Shown piece by piece: positions 26,128-34,623 of a stretch of 64,000 nt of DNA. The notes below the pieces were generated by a model. That model had not been told where the DNA came from. It did not search any database and saw only the letters and a program-made list of their open reading frames with translations. Source of the DNA: Micromonospora mirobrigensis (GTDB lineage Bacteria > Actinomycetota > Actinomycetes > Mycobacteriales > Micromonosporaceae). Made by a program: the position numbers and the translations under genes. How positions within the stretch are numbered: the stretch's first letter is position 1; every line of letters starts with the position of its first letter. The stretch lies in assembly GCF_900091555.1 (NCBI RefSeq), contig NZ_FMCX01000007.1, positions 186,001-250,000 of the forward strand. Direction: 5' to 3'.

Positions 26128-26191
26128 CAGGACCTCCCGACCGTCCCGGGCCGGCAGGTGCGACGCCTCCCCGCCTGTACGATGGCGCGTC

Positions 26192-28018
26192 GTGGCTGTG
26201 CCGGTGGTGGAACCCTCGTTGAACACTGCGACCGAATCCGTGGTCGACGGGCCCGTCGACGACGGTGGAGCCGGCCGGCGACACCGGCGGCCGACCCGTG
26301 TCGACGTGTTGGCCATCGGAGCCTATGCGCTCCTCGGTGTTTTCGTCTGCCTCAACTACTGGGTGGACGTGCAGCACCGGGTGTCGTCCCACCTGCCGAC
26401 CGACCACAGCTGGTTCGAGTGGCTCTTCGCCCACGGCGCGCACTCCGTGCGGCACCTGGAGAACCCGCTGTTCAGCACCCGGCAGAACGCCCCGGACGGG
26501 GTGAACATGATGGCCAACACCTCGCTGCTCGGGGTGACCCTGCCGCTGGCGCCGCTGACCCTGCTGCTCGGCCCGCAGGTCACCTACGCCCTCTATCTGG
26601 GCGGGGCGCTGGCCGCGACGGCCGGCACGGCGTACTGGGTGCTCTCCCGGCACCTGGTGCGGTCCCGGGCGGCGGCCTTCGTCGGCGGCGCCTTCGTCGG
26701 CTTCGCGCCCGGGGTGGTGCACCACGCCAACGGCCAGCCGAACTTCGCCTCCAACTTCCTGCTGCCGCTGATCGTGGCCCGGGTGCTGCTGCTCGGTGGT
26801 CCGGGGCGGAGTTGGCGGCGCGACGGCGTGGTGCTCGGCCTGCTGGTGGCGTACCAGGTCTTCGTCAACGAGGAGATGCTGCTGCTCACCGCGCTGGCCT
26901 GCCTGGTGGTGGTGCTCACCTACCTGCTGGCCCGACCGCGGGCGGCGCGGGCCCGGGCCGGGGTCTTCGTGGCCGGCCTGGGCGTCGGTGGCGCGGTGGC
27001 CCTGCTGCTGACCGCCTACCCGGTGTGGTTCCAGTTCAACGGCCCGCAGTCCTACCGCGGGTTGCAGGGCGGGGTGTTCCACAGCTGGGGCGAGGACCTG
27101 ATGGCGTTCGTGACGTTCGCCCGGGACACCTGGGCCGGTGACGAGGCGGTGGAGAGGACCATCGGCCTGACCGAGCAGAACACCTGGTTCGGCTGGCCGC
27201 TGGTGCTGCTGGCCCTGGCCGCGCTGGTGCTGCTCTGGCGGCGTTCGCCGGCCGCCCGGGTCGTCGCGGTGCTGGTGCTGGTCTTCACCGTCGCCTCCAT
27301 CGGGCCGCAGGTGCGCTTCGACGGGAAGCTGACCGGCGTCGACGGCCCGTGGGCGTACGTGCCGGACGACCTGCCGCTGGTCGAGATGATGATGCCGACC
27401 CGGCTGGCGCTGGTGGTGGCCGGCGCGCTGGGCGTCCTGCTCGCCCTGGCCTGGGACGCGTTGACCCCCGCGCCGGACGTGACGGGCCGGCGCCGCTGGC
27501 TCCGGCCGGTCGGCCACGCCGCCATCGCGCTGGCCGTGCTGCCACTGGTCCCCCGGCCGCTGCCGGCGCAGCCGGTGGACCCGCCGCCGCACTTCATCAC
27601 CTCGGGTGGTTGGCGGCCGTACGTACCGGCCGGGCGGACCCTGGTGCCGGTGCCGGTGCCGAACAACGGGCACGGGCTGGCGACGCTGCGCTGGAGCGCG
27701 CTGACCCTGCACGAGTTTCCGGTGCCGGGGGGCTACTTCATCGGCCCGAACAGCGACGGCGAGGGGGTCTTCGGCACCCCGAACCGGCCGACCACCAAGC
27801 TGATCTACGCCACGGTGGACACCGGCCGGGTGCCGGCGCTGACGGAGGCGGACCGCCGCCGGGCGGTCGAGGACCTGACCTTCTGGCGGGCGTCGGTGGT
27901 GGTGCTCGGCGCCCACCCCCGCGAGGTGGCCCTGCGGGAACTGCTCACCGGCCTGCTCGGCCCGGGCCGCCGGGTCGACGACGTCTGGCTCTGGGACGTC
28001 CGGCCGCTGGTGCCCTGA
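26192..28018 (+). CDS. Polytopic membrane protein, GT-C glycosyltransferase-like (paralogue A)
   Basis: This protein of about 608 residues begins at GTG 26192 (a second GTG lies two codons in). About 11 hydrophobic helices are followed by a soluble C-terminal domain. The first extracytoplasmic loop holds DHSWFEWLFAHGAHSVRH and NAPDGVNMMANTS, the layout of GT-C lipid-linked sugar transferases with a catalytic Asp in loop 1. A late motif FITSGGWRPYV with TLVPVPVP is shared with the convergent paralogue at 28029. Donor and acceptor are unknown; transfer of a sugar to envelope glycans or proteins is inference. Confidence 0.65.
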   Translation: MAVPVVEPSLNTATESVVDGPVDDGGAGRRHRRPTRVDVLAIGAYALLGVFVCLNYWVDVQHRVSSHLPTDHSWFEWLFAHGAHSVRHLENPLFSTRQNAPDGVNMMANTSLLGVTLPLAPLTLLLGPQVTYALYLGGALAATAGTAYWVLSRHLVRSRAAAFVGGAFVGFAPGVVHHANGQPNFASNFLLPLIVARVLLLGGPGRSWRRDGVVLGLLVAYQVFVNEEMLLLTALACLVVVLTYLLARPRAARARAGVFVAGLGVGGAVALLLTAYPVWFQFNGPQSYRGLQGGVFHSWGEDLMAFVTFARDTWAGDEAVERTIGLTEQNTWFGWPLVLLALAALVLLWRRSPAARVVAVLVLVFTVASIGPQVRFDGKLTGVDGPWAYVPDDLPLVEMMMPTRLALVVAGALGVLLALAWDALTPAPDVTGRRRWLRPVGHAAIALAVLPLVPRPLPAQPVDPPPHFITSGGWRPYVPAGRTLVPVPVPNNGHGLATLRWSALTLHEFPVPGGYFIGPNSDGEGVFGTPNRPTTKLIYATVDTGRVPALTEADRRRAVEDLTFWRASVVVLGAHPREVALRELLTGLLGPGRRVDDVWLWDVRPLVP

Positions 28019-28028
28019 CCGGCCCGGG

Positions 28029-29975
28029 TCAGCGGGCGGTGGCCCGGGACCGCGGGCCGCGCGGCTCGGTCAGCCGGCGGACGTCCCACACCCAGACGTC
28101 CAGCTCGCGCCGGCCCGGTCCGGCCACCTGCTCGACGGTGCGCCGCAGCGGCTCGGCGTTGGGCTGGTCGACCGGCAGCACCAGCACGGCCGCCCGCCAG
28201 TGCCGCAGCTCGTCCAGGCTGCGGCGGCGCTGCCGCTCGTCCAGCCGGTCCGCCCGGCCGGTCCGCGCCACCTGCTGCACCAGGTCCCCGAAGCCGCTGG
28301 GGCGGCCACCGAACTGACCGGGGTCGCCGGTGTTGCCGTTGCGCGGGGCGAGGAAGTAGCCGCCGGGGATCTTGAAGTCGAGGTTGGCCGAGGCCGCCCA
28401 GCGCATCCCGTTGGTGTTGCCCATGCTGGGCACCGGGACCGGCACCAGGGTCTGCTCCGGCCCGACGTAGGGCCGCCAGCGGCCGGAGGTGATGAAGTCC
28501 GGCACCGCCGGGCGGGAGACGACCTGCAACGGCATCGGTGCGATCGGCAGCAGGGCGACGGCCAGCACCGCGCCGGTGAGGGTACGCACCGTCCGCCGGT
28601 CCGGCACCCGCAGCGCGAGGGCCCGCCGCACGGCCAGGGCCAGCAGCACGGCCACCACCACGCTGGTGATCATCCCGAACCGGGTGGGCACCACGGCGTC
28701 CAGCAGCGGCAGCCGGACCAGCAGCTCCCACGGGCCGGTGACCAGGTCCCGGTCCCACCAGGAGACCCGCTCGCCGAGGGAGAGCACGGCGAAGAACAGG
28801 CCGGTCGCGGCGAGCGCCCGGACCAGCGGTTCCCGGCGCAGCCAGACCACGATGCCGACCGCGATCAGGGTCAGGCTCCAGCCGAAGAAGGCGTTCTCCT
28901 CGGAGTAGTTCGGGGCCAGGTTGGCGTTGGCCCGCTGGTTGCCGCCGAGAGTGGCCGAGCCGGGGGTGACGAAGGCGGCGATGTCGTTGCCGTAGTCGCG
29001 GACCGCGTCGCTGAGCCCGTGGTACGCCATCGGGCCGGCGAACTGGACGTGCAGCGGGTACGCCAGCAGCGCCCCGGCGACCGCCGCGCAGACCGCCAGG
29101 CCGGCGCCGAGCGGGCGCCACGCCGACCGCCAGAGGGCCGGCCGCTGGGCCACCATGGCGAGCAGGAAGACCCCGATGCCCAGGGCGGTGAAGAGCAGGA
29201 TCTCCTCGTTGACGAAGGCCTGGGCGGTGACCAGCAGGGCCAGCAGCGCGCCGTCGCGTACCGGGCGGGTGGTGCGGGTGAGCGCCAGCGCCCGCCACAC
29301 CAGGAAGGGCAGCAGGAACTGGGAGATGATGTTCGGGTGCCAGTTGGCGTGCGCGAGCATCGACGGGGAGAAGCCGCATAACCAGCCGGCGACCAGGGCG
29401 GCCGGCCGGTGGCGCAGGACGTGCCGGGAGAGCACGTGGTACCAGGCGGTCGCGGTGCCGGCCAGGCCCAGGGTCACCAGGGTGACGAAGGAGACCGCCG
29501 GTCCGAACAGGAGGGTGATCGGCACCATCGGGATGCCGAGCGCCAGGATGGCCGTGTTGGCCATCAGGTTCACGCCGTCCGGATAGTTGAACTGGTCGGT
29601 GTAGAACGGGAAGTCGCCGTGCAGGACCACGCGTACCGAGTGGGCGAGGAAGAACTGCACCTGGGCCGGGTCGCTACTGTAGAGCGACGCCACCCGGCCG
29701 GCCGGGTCGGCCCAGAGCCGGCTGGTCACCCAGAGCGCGGTCAGCAGGAAGAGGCCGTACACGGCCAGGTCGCGGCGGTCCGGGCGGCGTCGGGGCCGGG
29801 GAACGGGTGCCGGCGACGGGGTGGTCCGGGCGGGCGCCGGGGCGGTCGGCGGCGCCGGCCGGAGGTCGCCCAGCGGCACTGTGGCGTCGACCAGGGTGGC
29901 GGCAACGGCGTGCGACTCGACGTGTCGGGCGTCGACGGCCGGCGGGGATTCGCCACGTAGGTCGGTAGACGTCAC
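28029..29975 (-). CDS. Polytopic membrane protein, GT-C glycosyltransferase-like (paralogue B)
   Basis: This 648-residue protein starts at ATG 29975 with an Ala/Pro-rich cytoplasmic tail of about 65 residues before the first TM helix. It shares with paralogue A the loop-1 motif (DPAQVQFFLAHSVRVVLHG, then NYPDGVNLMANTA), the SRHV/LR block, the QAFVNEEILLFTA helix and FITSGRWRPYVGPEQTLVPVP near the C-terminus. Both end with a similar DVWxWDVR segment. The two genes converge with only 10 bp between stops, an inverted rather than tandem duplicate arrangement. The role is unknown. Confidence 0.65.
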   Translation of the reverse strand: MTSTDLRGESPPAVDARHVESHAVAATLVDATVPLGDLRPAPPTAPAPARTTPSPAPVPRPRRRPDRRDLAVYGLFLLTALWVTSRLWADPAGRVASLYSSDPAQVQFFLAHSVRVVLHGDFPFYTDQFNYPDGVNLMANTAILALGIPMVPITLLFGPAVSFVTLVTLGLAGTATAWYHVLSRHVLRHRPAALVAGWLCGFSPSMLAHANWHPNIISQFLLPFLVWRALALTRTTRPVRDGALLALLVTAQAFVNEEILLFTALGIGVFLLAMVAQRPALWRSAWRPLGAGLAVCAAVAGALLAYPLHVQFAGPMAYHGLSDAVRDYGNDIAAFVTPGSATLGGNQRANANLAPNYSEENAFFGWSLTLIAVGIVVWLRREPLVRALAATGLFFAVLSLGERVSWWDRDLVTGPWELLVRLPLLDAVVPTRFGMITSVVVAVLLALAVRRALALRVPDRRTVRTLTGAVLAVALLPIAPMPLQVVSRPAVPDFITSGRWRPYVGPEQTLVPVPVPSMGNTNGMRWAASANLDFKIPGGYFLAPRNGNTGDPGQFGGRPSGFGDLVQQVARTGRADRLDERQRRRSLDELRHWRAAVLVLPVDQPNAEPLRRTVEQVAGPGRRELDVWVWDVRRLTEPRGPRSRATAR

Positions 29976-30134
29976 AGTTTGCGGAGTCTACCGGGGCGGA
30001 AATACTTCGCGAATGCCCACGGGTGTCACTTGTGTTACGAACGATACCCGGGTTCGCTTCCCGATCCCGCCCGACGGACGTCTCGTACCATGGGCCGTCG
30101 ACACCGACCGCGACGTGAATTCGGGGGCGTACAG

Positions 30135-31328
30135 GTGGCTCCAGCCCGCCGGCGCGGCACCATGGCCACCGCGCTGCTCACCCTGCTGCTCGCCGCCGCC
30201 GGCTGCGGCCCGGTCGCCGACCTCAAGCCCGAAACCCTGCCCGTCGGGTACGACAGCCTGGACGGCAAGCTGAAGGTGTGGCCGGCCCGGGGGTCCCTCG
30301 CCGGTGACGCCGCCGCCACCGCGGAGGTGACCGAGGCGGTACGCCGCTGGCGCTCCCCCGAGGACGACCGGGCCCACCTCTCCTCCTCCGGCATCCTCTG
30401 GTCCGGTGAGATGGACGGCGGGCCGGTCGCCCTGGTCGCCGCCGACGTGCCCGGCGAGGGCGCCTCCTGGCTGCTGCAACTCGCCCGCGACGGCGACCGG
30501 TACGCGGTCCGCCGGGCCAGCGAGTACACCGACCCGGGCTACCTGGTCTACGCCGACGTGCTGCCGGTGGTCTCCGACGCCGGCCGGCGCTACCTCACCT
30601 CCGCCCGGGTCGAGCGGCTGCTCGGGCCGGACGGCCGGCCGCTGTCCGTCGCCGACGGGCTCAGCGAACCGGTGGACGTGCCCGCCTGCCGCGCCGTCGG
30701 AGTCACCGCGACGCTGCGGGCGACCGCCACGCTGCCCCGGGGCCGGGCCGCCGACCGGCTGCTCGACCTGGGCAGCGCCACCACCGACCCGCGCTACCCG
30801 CTGGTCCGCGACGAGACCGGCTCCGGCCGGCAGGCCCTCGCCGGGCTGGACACCTGCCTGCTGGCCGGCCGGGACGGGCCGTTCGGCAGCGTCCCGCGCC
30901 GGATCGGCGACCGGGACGCGCCGGCCTCGGTGCCCGAGTCCTGGCCGCTTGCGGAGCTGACCGAACGCGCGCTCGGCCCGGTCGCGCCGGACGGCCGCCG
31001 GGCGGGCCGGCTGACCCGGCTGGCCTGGCGGACCGACCACGGCGAGATGAGCGCGGTGGGCTACCGGCCACCGGACGGCGGCCGGCCGGTCCTGTCCCGG
31101 GCCGACCGGTCCAACCCGCTGCAGGCGTACGTGCTGCCGGTGCCCGGCCGCCCGCTGGTGGTGCTGACCTGGCAGGCCGACCTGGACGCCCCGCTGGCGG
31201 TGCCGCCGGGCACCCCCCGACTGGTGGACCGGCCGGGTCTGGTGGTGGTGCCGCAGGCCGCCGACCGGCAGACCTTCCGGTTGACCGGCTCCGACAAGAC
31301 GTACCAGCGCTCCGTCGGCGGTCGCTGA
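30135..31328 (+). CDS. Predicted lipoprotein of unknown function
   Basis: This 397-residue protein starts at GTG 30135 behind GGGGGCG (VAPARRRGTMATALL); ATG 30162 is an alternative that would give a very short signal. The signal ends in a lipobox-like LLAAAGC, giving a lipid-anchored Cys at about residue 20. The mature protein is a globular, beta-rich domain with three further Cys. I do not recognise a family. It lies divergent from the GT-C-like paralogue B and convergent with dxs, separated from it by a strong palindrome. Confidence 0.65.
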   Translation: MAPARRRGTMATALLTLLLAAAGCGPVADLKPETLPVGYDSLDGKLKVWPARGSLAGDAAATAEVTEAVRRWRSPEDDRAHLSSSGILWSGEMDGGPVALVAADVPGEGASWLLQLARDGDRYAVRRASEYTDPGYLVYADVLPVVSDAGRRYLTSARVERLLGPDGRPLSVADGLSEPVDVPACRAVGVTATLRATATLPRGRAADRLLDLGSATTDPRYPLVRDETGSGRQALAGLDTCLLAGRDGPFGSVPRRIGDRDAPASVPESWPLAELTERALGPVAPDGRRAGRLTRLAWRTDHGEMSAVGYRPPDGGRPVLSRADRSNPLQAYVLPVPGRPLVVLTWQADLDAPLAVPPGTPRLVDRPGLVVVPQAADRQTFRLTGSDKTYQRSVGGR

Positions 31329-31340
31329 CCCCGAAGACAC

Positions 31341-31378
31341 GGAAGGGGCGGCCCGGGGATCCCCGGGCCGCCCCTTCC
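31341..31378. terminator. 38-bp perfect palindrome between lipoprotein gene and dxs
   Basis: GGAAGGGGCGGCCCGGGG / CCCCGGGCCGCCCCTTCC form an uninterrupted 38-bp palindrome centred on GGATCC, between convergent stop codons. It is a bidirectional terminator candidate; T-rich ends (CCTTCC) are minimal. Confidence 0.65.
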
Positions 31379-31389
31379 CGCGCCGTACG

Positions 31390-33342
31390 TCAGTTCTGGG
31401 CCGCGGCCCCGTCGGGCTGGCCGGCGGGCTCGATCGGCTGCGCGTCCAGGCCGGAGAGCCAGCCGGTCACGTCGCGGGCCACGTCCTGCGCGGTGAGCCG
31501 CAGGTCGGTGAGGATCTGGGCCCGGGTGCCGTGCGGGTGCCAGTCGGCCGGCACGCCCAGGTCCTTCAGCGGCACCCGGACGTCGGCGTCCCGCATCGCC
31601 TGGGCGAGCGCGTCGCCCACCCCGCCGACCCGGACGCCGTCCTCGACCGTGACCACCAGGCGGTGCCCGGCGGCCAGCTCGACCAGCTCGGCCGGGACCG
31701 GGCGGACCCAGCGCGGGTCGACAACGGTCACCCCGTAGCCCTGCTCGGCGACCCGGGTGGCGACCTCCATGCCGAGCTGGCCGAAGGAGCCGACCGCCAC
31801 CAGCAGCACGTCGGTACGGGCCGACTCGGCCAGCACGTCCACCGTGCCGACCCGGCGCAGCGCGGGCAGGTCGGCGGCGACGGTGCCGGTCGGGAAGCGC
31901 ACGACGGTCGGGCCGTCGTCGACGGCCACCGCCTCGCGCAGCTCCTCGCGCAGGGAGGCCGCGTCGCGCGGGGCGGCGATCCGCAGGCCGGGCACCACCC
32001 CGAAGACGGACATGTCCCAGATGCCGTAGTGGCTGGGCCCGTCCGGGCCGGTGATCCCGGCCCGGTCCAGCACGAAGGTGACCGGCAGCCGGTGCATCGC
32101 CACGTCCAGCAGGACCTGGTCGAAGGCCCGGTTGAGGAAGGTCGCGTAGACCGCGACCACCGGGTGCAGGCCGCCGAGCGCCAGGCCGGCCGCCGAGGTG
32201 GCGGCGTGCTGCTCGGCGATGCCCACGTCGTACACCCGCTCGGGGTACTTGCGGGCCAGGGTGGCGATGCCGGTCGGCTCGGCCATCGCGGCGGTGATGC
32301 CCACCACGTCGGGGCGCTCGTCGGCGATCTTCACCAGCTCGTTGGCGAAGACGTGGGTCCACTTCACCGACGGGGCGGCCAGCAGCTTGCCGGTCTCGAT
32401 GTCGAAGGCGCCGCCGGGGCCGTGCAGGCGGTCCGCCTCGTCCTCCTCGGCGGCGCGGTAGCCGTAGCCCTTGCGGGTGACCGCGTGCACGATCACCGGG
32501 GCGCCGAAGTTCTTCGCGGCGCGCAGCGCCGACTCGACGGCGGCGACGTCGTGGCCGTCGACCGGGCCGACGTACTTGATGCCGAGGTCCTCGAACATCG
32601 CCTGCGGGGCGACCGCGTCCTTGATGCCCTTCTTGACCGCGTGCAGCACCTCGTACATCGGCTTGCCGACGAACGGGGTGTTGCCCAGCGCGTCCTTGAC
32701 GGTGTCGAGCACCTTCTCGTAGCCGGGGTTGAGCCGCAGCGAGGAGAGGTGGTCGGCGAGGCCGCCGATGGTCGGCGAGTAGGACCGGCCGTTGTCGTTG
32801 ACCACGATCACCAGCGGGTTGCCGGAGGTGGCGATGTTGTTCAGCGCCTCCCAGCACATGCCGCCGGTGAGCGCGCCGTCGCCGACCACGGCCACCACGG
32901 CGCGCTGCTCGCCGCGCAGCGCGTACGCCTTGGCCAGGCCGTCGGCGTAGGACAGGGCGGTGGAGGCGTGCGAGTTCTCGACCAGGTCGTGCTCGCTCTC
33001 GGCCTGGCTCGGGTAGCCCGAGATGCCGCCGCGCTGGCGCAACTTGTCGAAGCCGGCCTGCCGGCCGGTGACGATCTTGTGCACGTACGCCTGGTGGCCG
33101 GTGTCGAACAGGAGGCGGTCCCGCGGGGAGTCGAAGACCCGGTGCATGGCCAGGGTGAGCTCCACCACGCCCAGGTTCGGGCCGACGTGCCCGCCGGTGC
33201 GGGAGACCTTCGCGATCAGGAAGTCACGGATCTCGGCGGCGAGGATGTCCAGCTGCTCCCCGGACATCCGCTTGACGTCCTGCGGGCCACGAACGGTGTC
33301 CAGCAGCCGACCGTGGTTGGCCGTGTCCTCTTCAACACTCAT
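31390..33342 (-). CDS. dxs: 1-deoxy-D-xylulose-5-phosphate synthase
   Basis: This 650-residue DXS condenses pyruvate and glyceraldehyde-3-phosphate in the first step of the MEP isoprenoid pathway. The TPP-binding motif GDGALTGGMCWEALNN and the VNDNGRSYSPTIG segment are in the first domain. The transketolase-type pyrimidine-binding domain includes VGIAEQHAATSAAGLALGG and the DRAGITGPDGPSHYG loop. Its length is normal. ATG 33342 (MSVEEDTANHGRLLDTVRGP) is the start. It stands alone between two terminators and anmK. Confidence 0.96.
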   Translation of the reverse strand: MSVEEDTANHGRLLDTVRGPQDVKRMSGEQLDILAAEIRDFLIAKVSRTGGHVGPNLGVVELTLAMHRVFDSPRDRLLFDTGHQAYVHKIVTGRQAGFDKLRQRGGISGYPSQAESEHDLVENSHASTALSYADGLAKAYALRGEQRAVVAVVGDGALTGGMCWEALNNIATSGNPLVIVVNDNGRSYSPTIGGLADHLSSLRLNPGYEKVLDTVKDALGNTPFVGKPMYEVLHAVKKGIKDAVAPQAMFEDLGIKYVGPVDGHDVAAVESALRAAKNFGAPVIVHAVTRKGYGYRAAEEDEADRLHGPGGAFDIETGKLLAAPSVKWTHVFANELVKIADERPDVVGITAAMAEPTGIATLARKYPERVYDVGIAEQHAATSAAGLALGGLHPVVAVYATFLNRAFDQVLLDVAMHRLPVTFVLDRAGITGPDGPSHYGIWDMSVFGVVPGLRIAAPRDAASLREELREAVAVDDGPTVVRFPTGTVAADLPALRRVGTVDVLAESARTDVLLVAVGSFGQLGMEVATRVAEQGYGVTVVDPRWVRPVPAELVELAAGHRLVVTVEDGVRVGGVGDALAQAMRDADVRVPLKDLGVPADWHPHGTRAQILTDLRLTAQDVARDVTGWLSGLDAQPIEPAGQPDGAAAQN

Positions 33343-33400
33343 GACCGGAGAGTCTATCGGCCGTCCGACACCGCGCAGCTCGGCCGGGCGCGATCGCAGG

Positions 33401-34561
33401 TCAGTCCGACACCACCAGCCGGCGCGGCGGCACGGGCGGTTCGGCGGGTCGGGCCGGCCCGGACGGGGTCCAGGAGCCCAGCACGGCGGCCCGCCGGGCG
33501 CCGGTGACCGAGGGCAGCGCGCCGGGCAGCCCGTGCCAGGAGAGCCAGCCCAGCAGGGCGAACGCGTACGCCTCCTTGGCCTGGGCCGGGACGCCCAGCT
33601 CGTCGGTGGTACGCAGCCGCCACCGGCCCGCCCCCAGCGCGGCCAGCCGGCCGGTCAGTGTGGGATTGCGCACCCCACCGCCGGCGGCGACCACCTCGGT
33701 CACCCGGTGCCGGTCGCACTCGGCGGCCACCGTCCGGGCGGTCACCTCGGTGAGCGTGGCCAGCACGTCGTCGGCGGCCACCGGCTCGCCGAGCGCCGTC
33801 AGCCGGTCGTCGAGGTAGCCGGCGTGGAACAACTCCTTGCCGGTGGACTTGGGCGGCGCCGCCGCGTAGTAGGGCTCGGCGAGCAGCAGGTCCAGCAGGG
33901 CGGGGTGCACCCGGCCGGCCGCCGCCCGGGCCCCGTCGGTGTCGCACGGCCGGTCCAGCAGCCGCCGGGACGCCGCGTCGAGCAGCGCGTTGGCCGGGCC
34001 CACGTCGTACCCGAGCACCGGCGCGTCCGGCGCGACCACGGTGAGGTTGGCGATCCCGCCCAGGTTCAGCGCCGCCCGCGGCCCGCCGGCCGGGTCGAGC
34101 AGCAGCGCGTCGAAGGCCGGCACCAGCGGCGCGCCCTGCCCGCCGGCGGCCACGTCCGCCGACCGCAGGTCCGACAGCACCGGTACGCCCACCCGCGCCG
34201 CCACCCGGGCCGGCGCGCCCAGCTGGAGGGTGCCCCGGACCGTCCCCCGCTCGACCCAGTGGAAGACGGTCTGCCCCGGCGAGACCACCGCGTCGGCCTG
34301 CCCGCCGGCCAGCTCCACGCCGAGCGCCGCCGCCTCGGCGAAGACCTCCCCGAGCCGGTTGTCCAGCCGGCAGACCGCCTCGATCGTGGTGGCCGCCGGG
34401 GGCAGCAGCGCGCCGATCTCGGCCCGCAACGCCTCGTCGTAGTCCAGCTCCCGGTGCCCGAGCGGGCGCATCCGCAGCGTCTCCCCGTCGGGCGTGAACT
34501 CGGCCGCCACCACGTCCACCCCGTCGTACGACGTCCCCGACATCAATCCGACGATCCGCAA
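33401..34561 (-). CDS. anmK: Anhydro-N-acetylmuramic acid kinase
   Basis: This 386-residue kinase phosphorylates 1,6-anhydro-MurNAc released in cell-wall turnover, giving MurNAc-6-phosphate for recycling. The family motif IVGLMSGTSYDGVDVVAAEF is at the N-terminus, with an ASKHA ATPase core: GQTVFHW, LNLGGIANLTVV, DVGPANALLD and AAGGGVRNPTL. TTG 34561 is preferred, giving the short N-terminus typical of AnmK; an ATG at 34591 would encode MPKALRGGPS entirely from the repeat element upstream. That repeat also supplies the GAGGGGG that acts as ribosome binding site. Confidence 0.88.
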   Translation of the reverse strand: MRIVGLMSGTSYDGVDVVAAEFTPDGETLRMRPLGHRELDYDEALRAEIGALLPPAATTIEAVCRLDNRLGEVFAEAAALGVELAGGQADAVVSPGQTVFHWVERGTVRGTLQLGAPARVAARVGVPVLSDLRSADVAAGGQGAPLVPAFDALLLDPAGGPRAALNLGGIANLTVVAPDAPVLGYDVGPANALLDAASRRLLDRPCDTDGARAAAGRVHPALLDLLLAEPYYAAAPPKSTGKELFHAGYLDDRLTALGEPVAADDVLATLTEVTARTVAAECDRHRVTEVVAAGGGVRNPTLTGRLAALGAGRWRLRTTDELGVPAQAKEAYAFALLGWLSWHGLPGALPSVTGARRAAVLGSWTPSGPARPAEPPVPPRRLVVSD

Positions 34562-34612
34562 GGAAGGGCCCCCTCTTAACGCTTTCGGCATAGGAAGGGC
34601 CCCTTCTTAACA
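34562..34612. repeat. Intergenic GGGCCC/TTAAC repeat, copy B, overlapping the anmK start region
   Basis: Two units, AGGAAGGGCCCCCTCTTAAC (34562-34581) and AGGAAGGGCCCCTTCTTAAC (34593-34612), are separated by GCTTTCGGCAT. Copy A at 9912-9960 has the same unit-spacer-unit plan. The first unit abuts the preferred anmK start and carries its ribosome binding sequence. Confidence 0.8.
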
Positions 34613-34623
34613 CCCGGGCGGGC

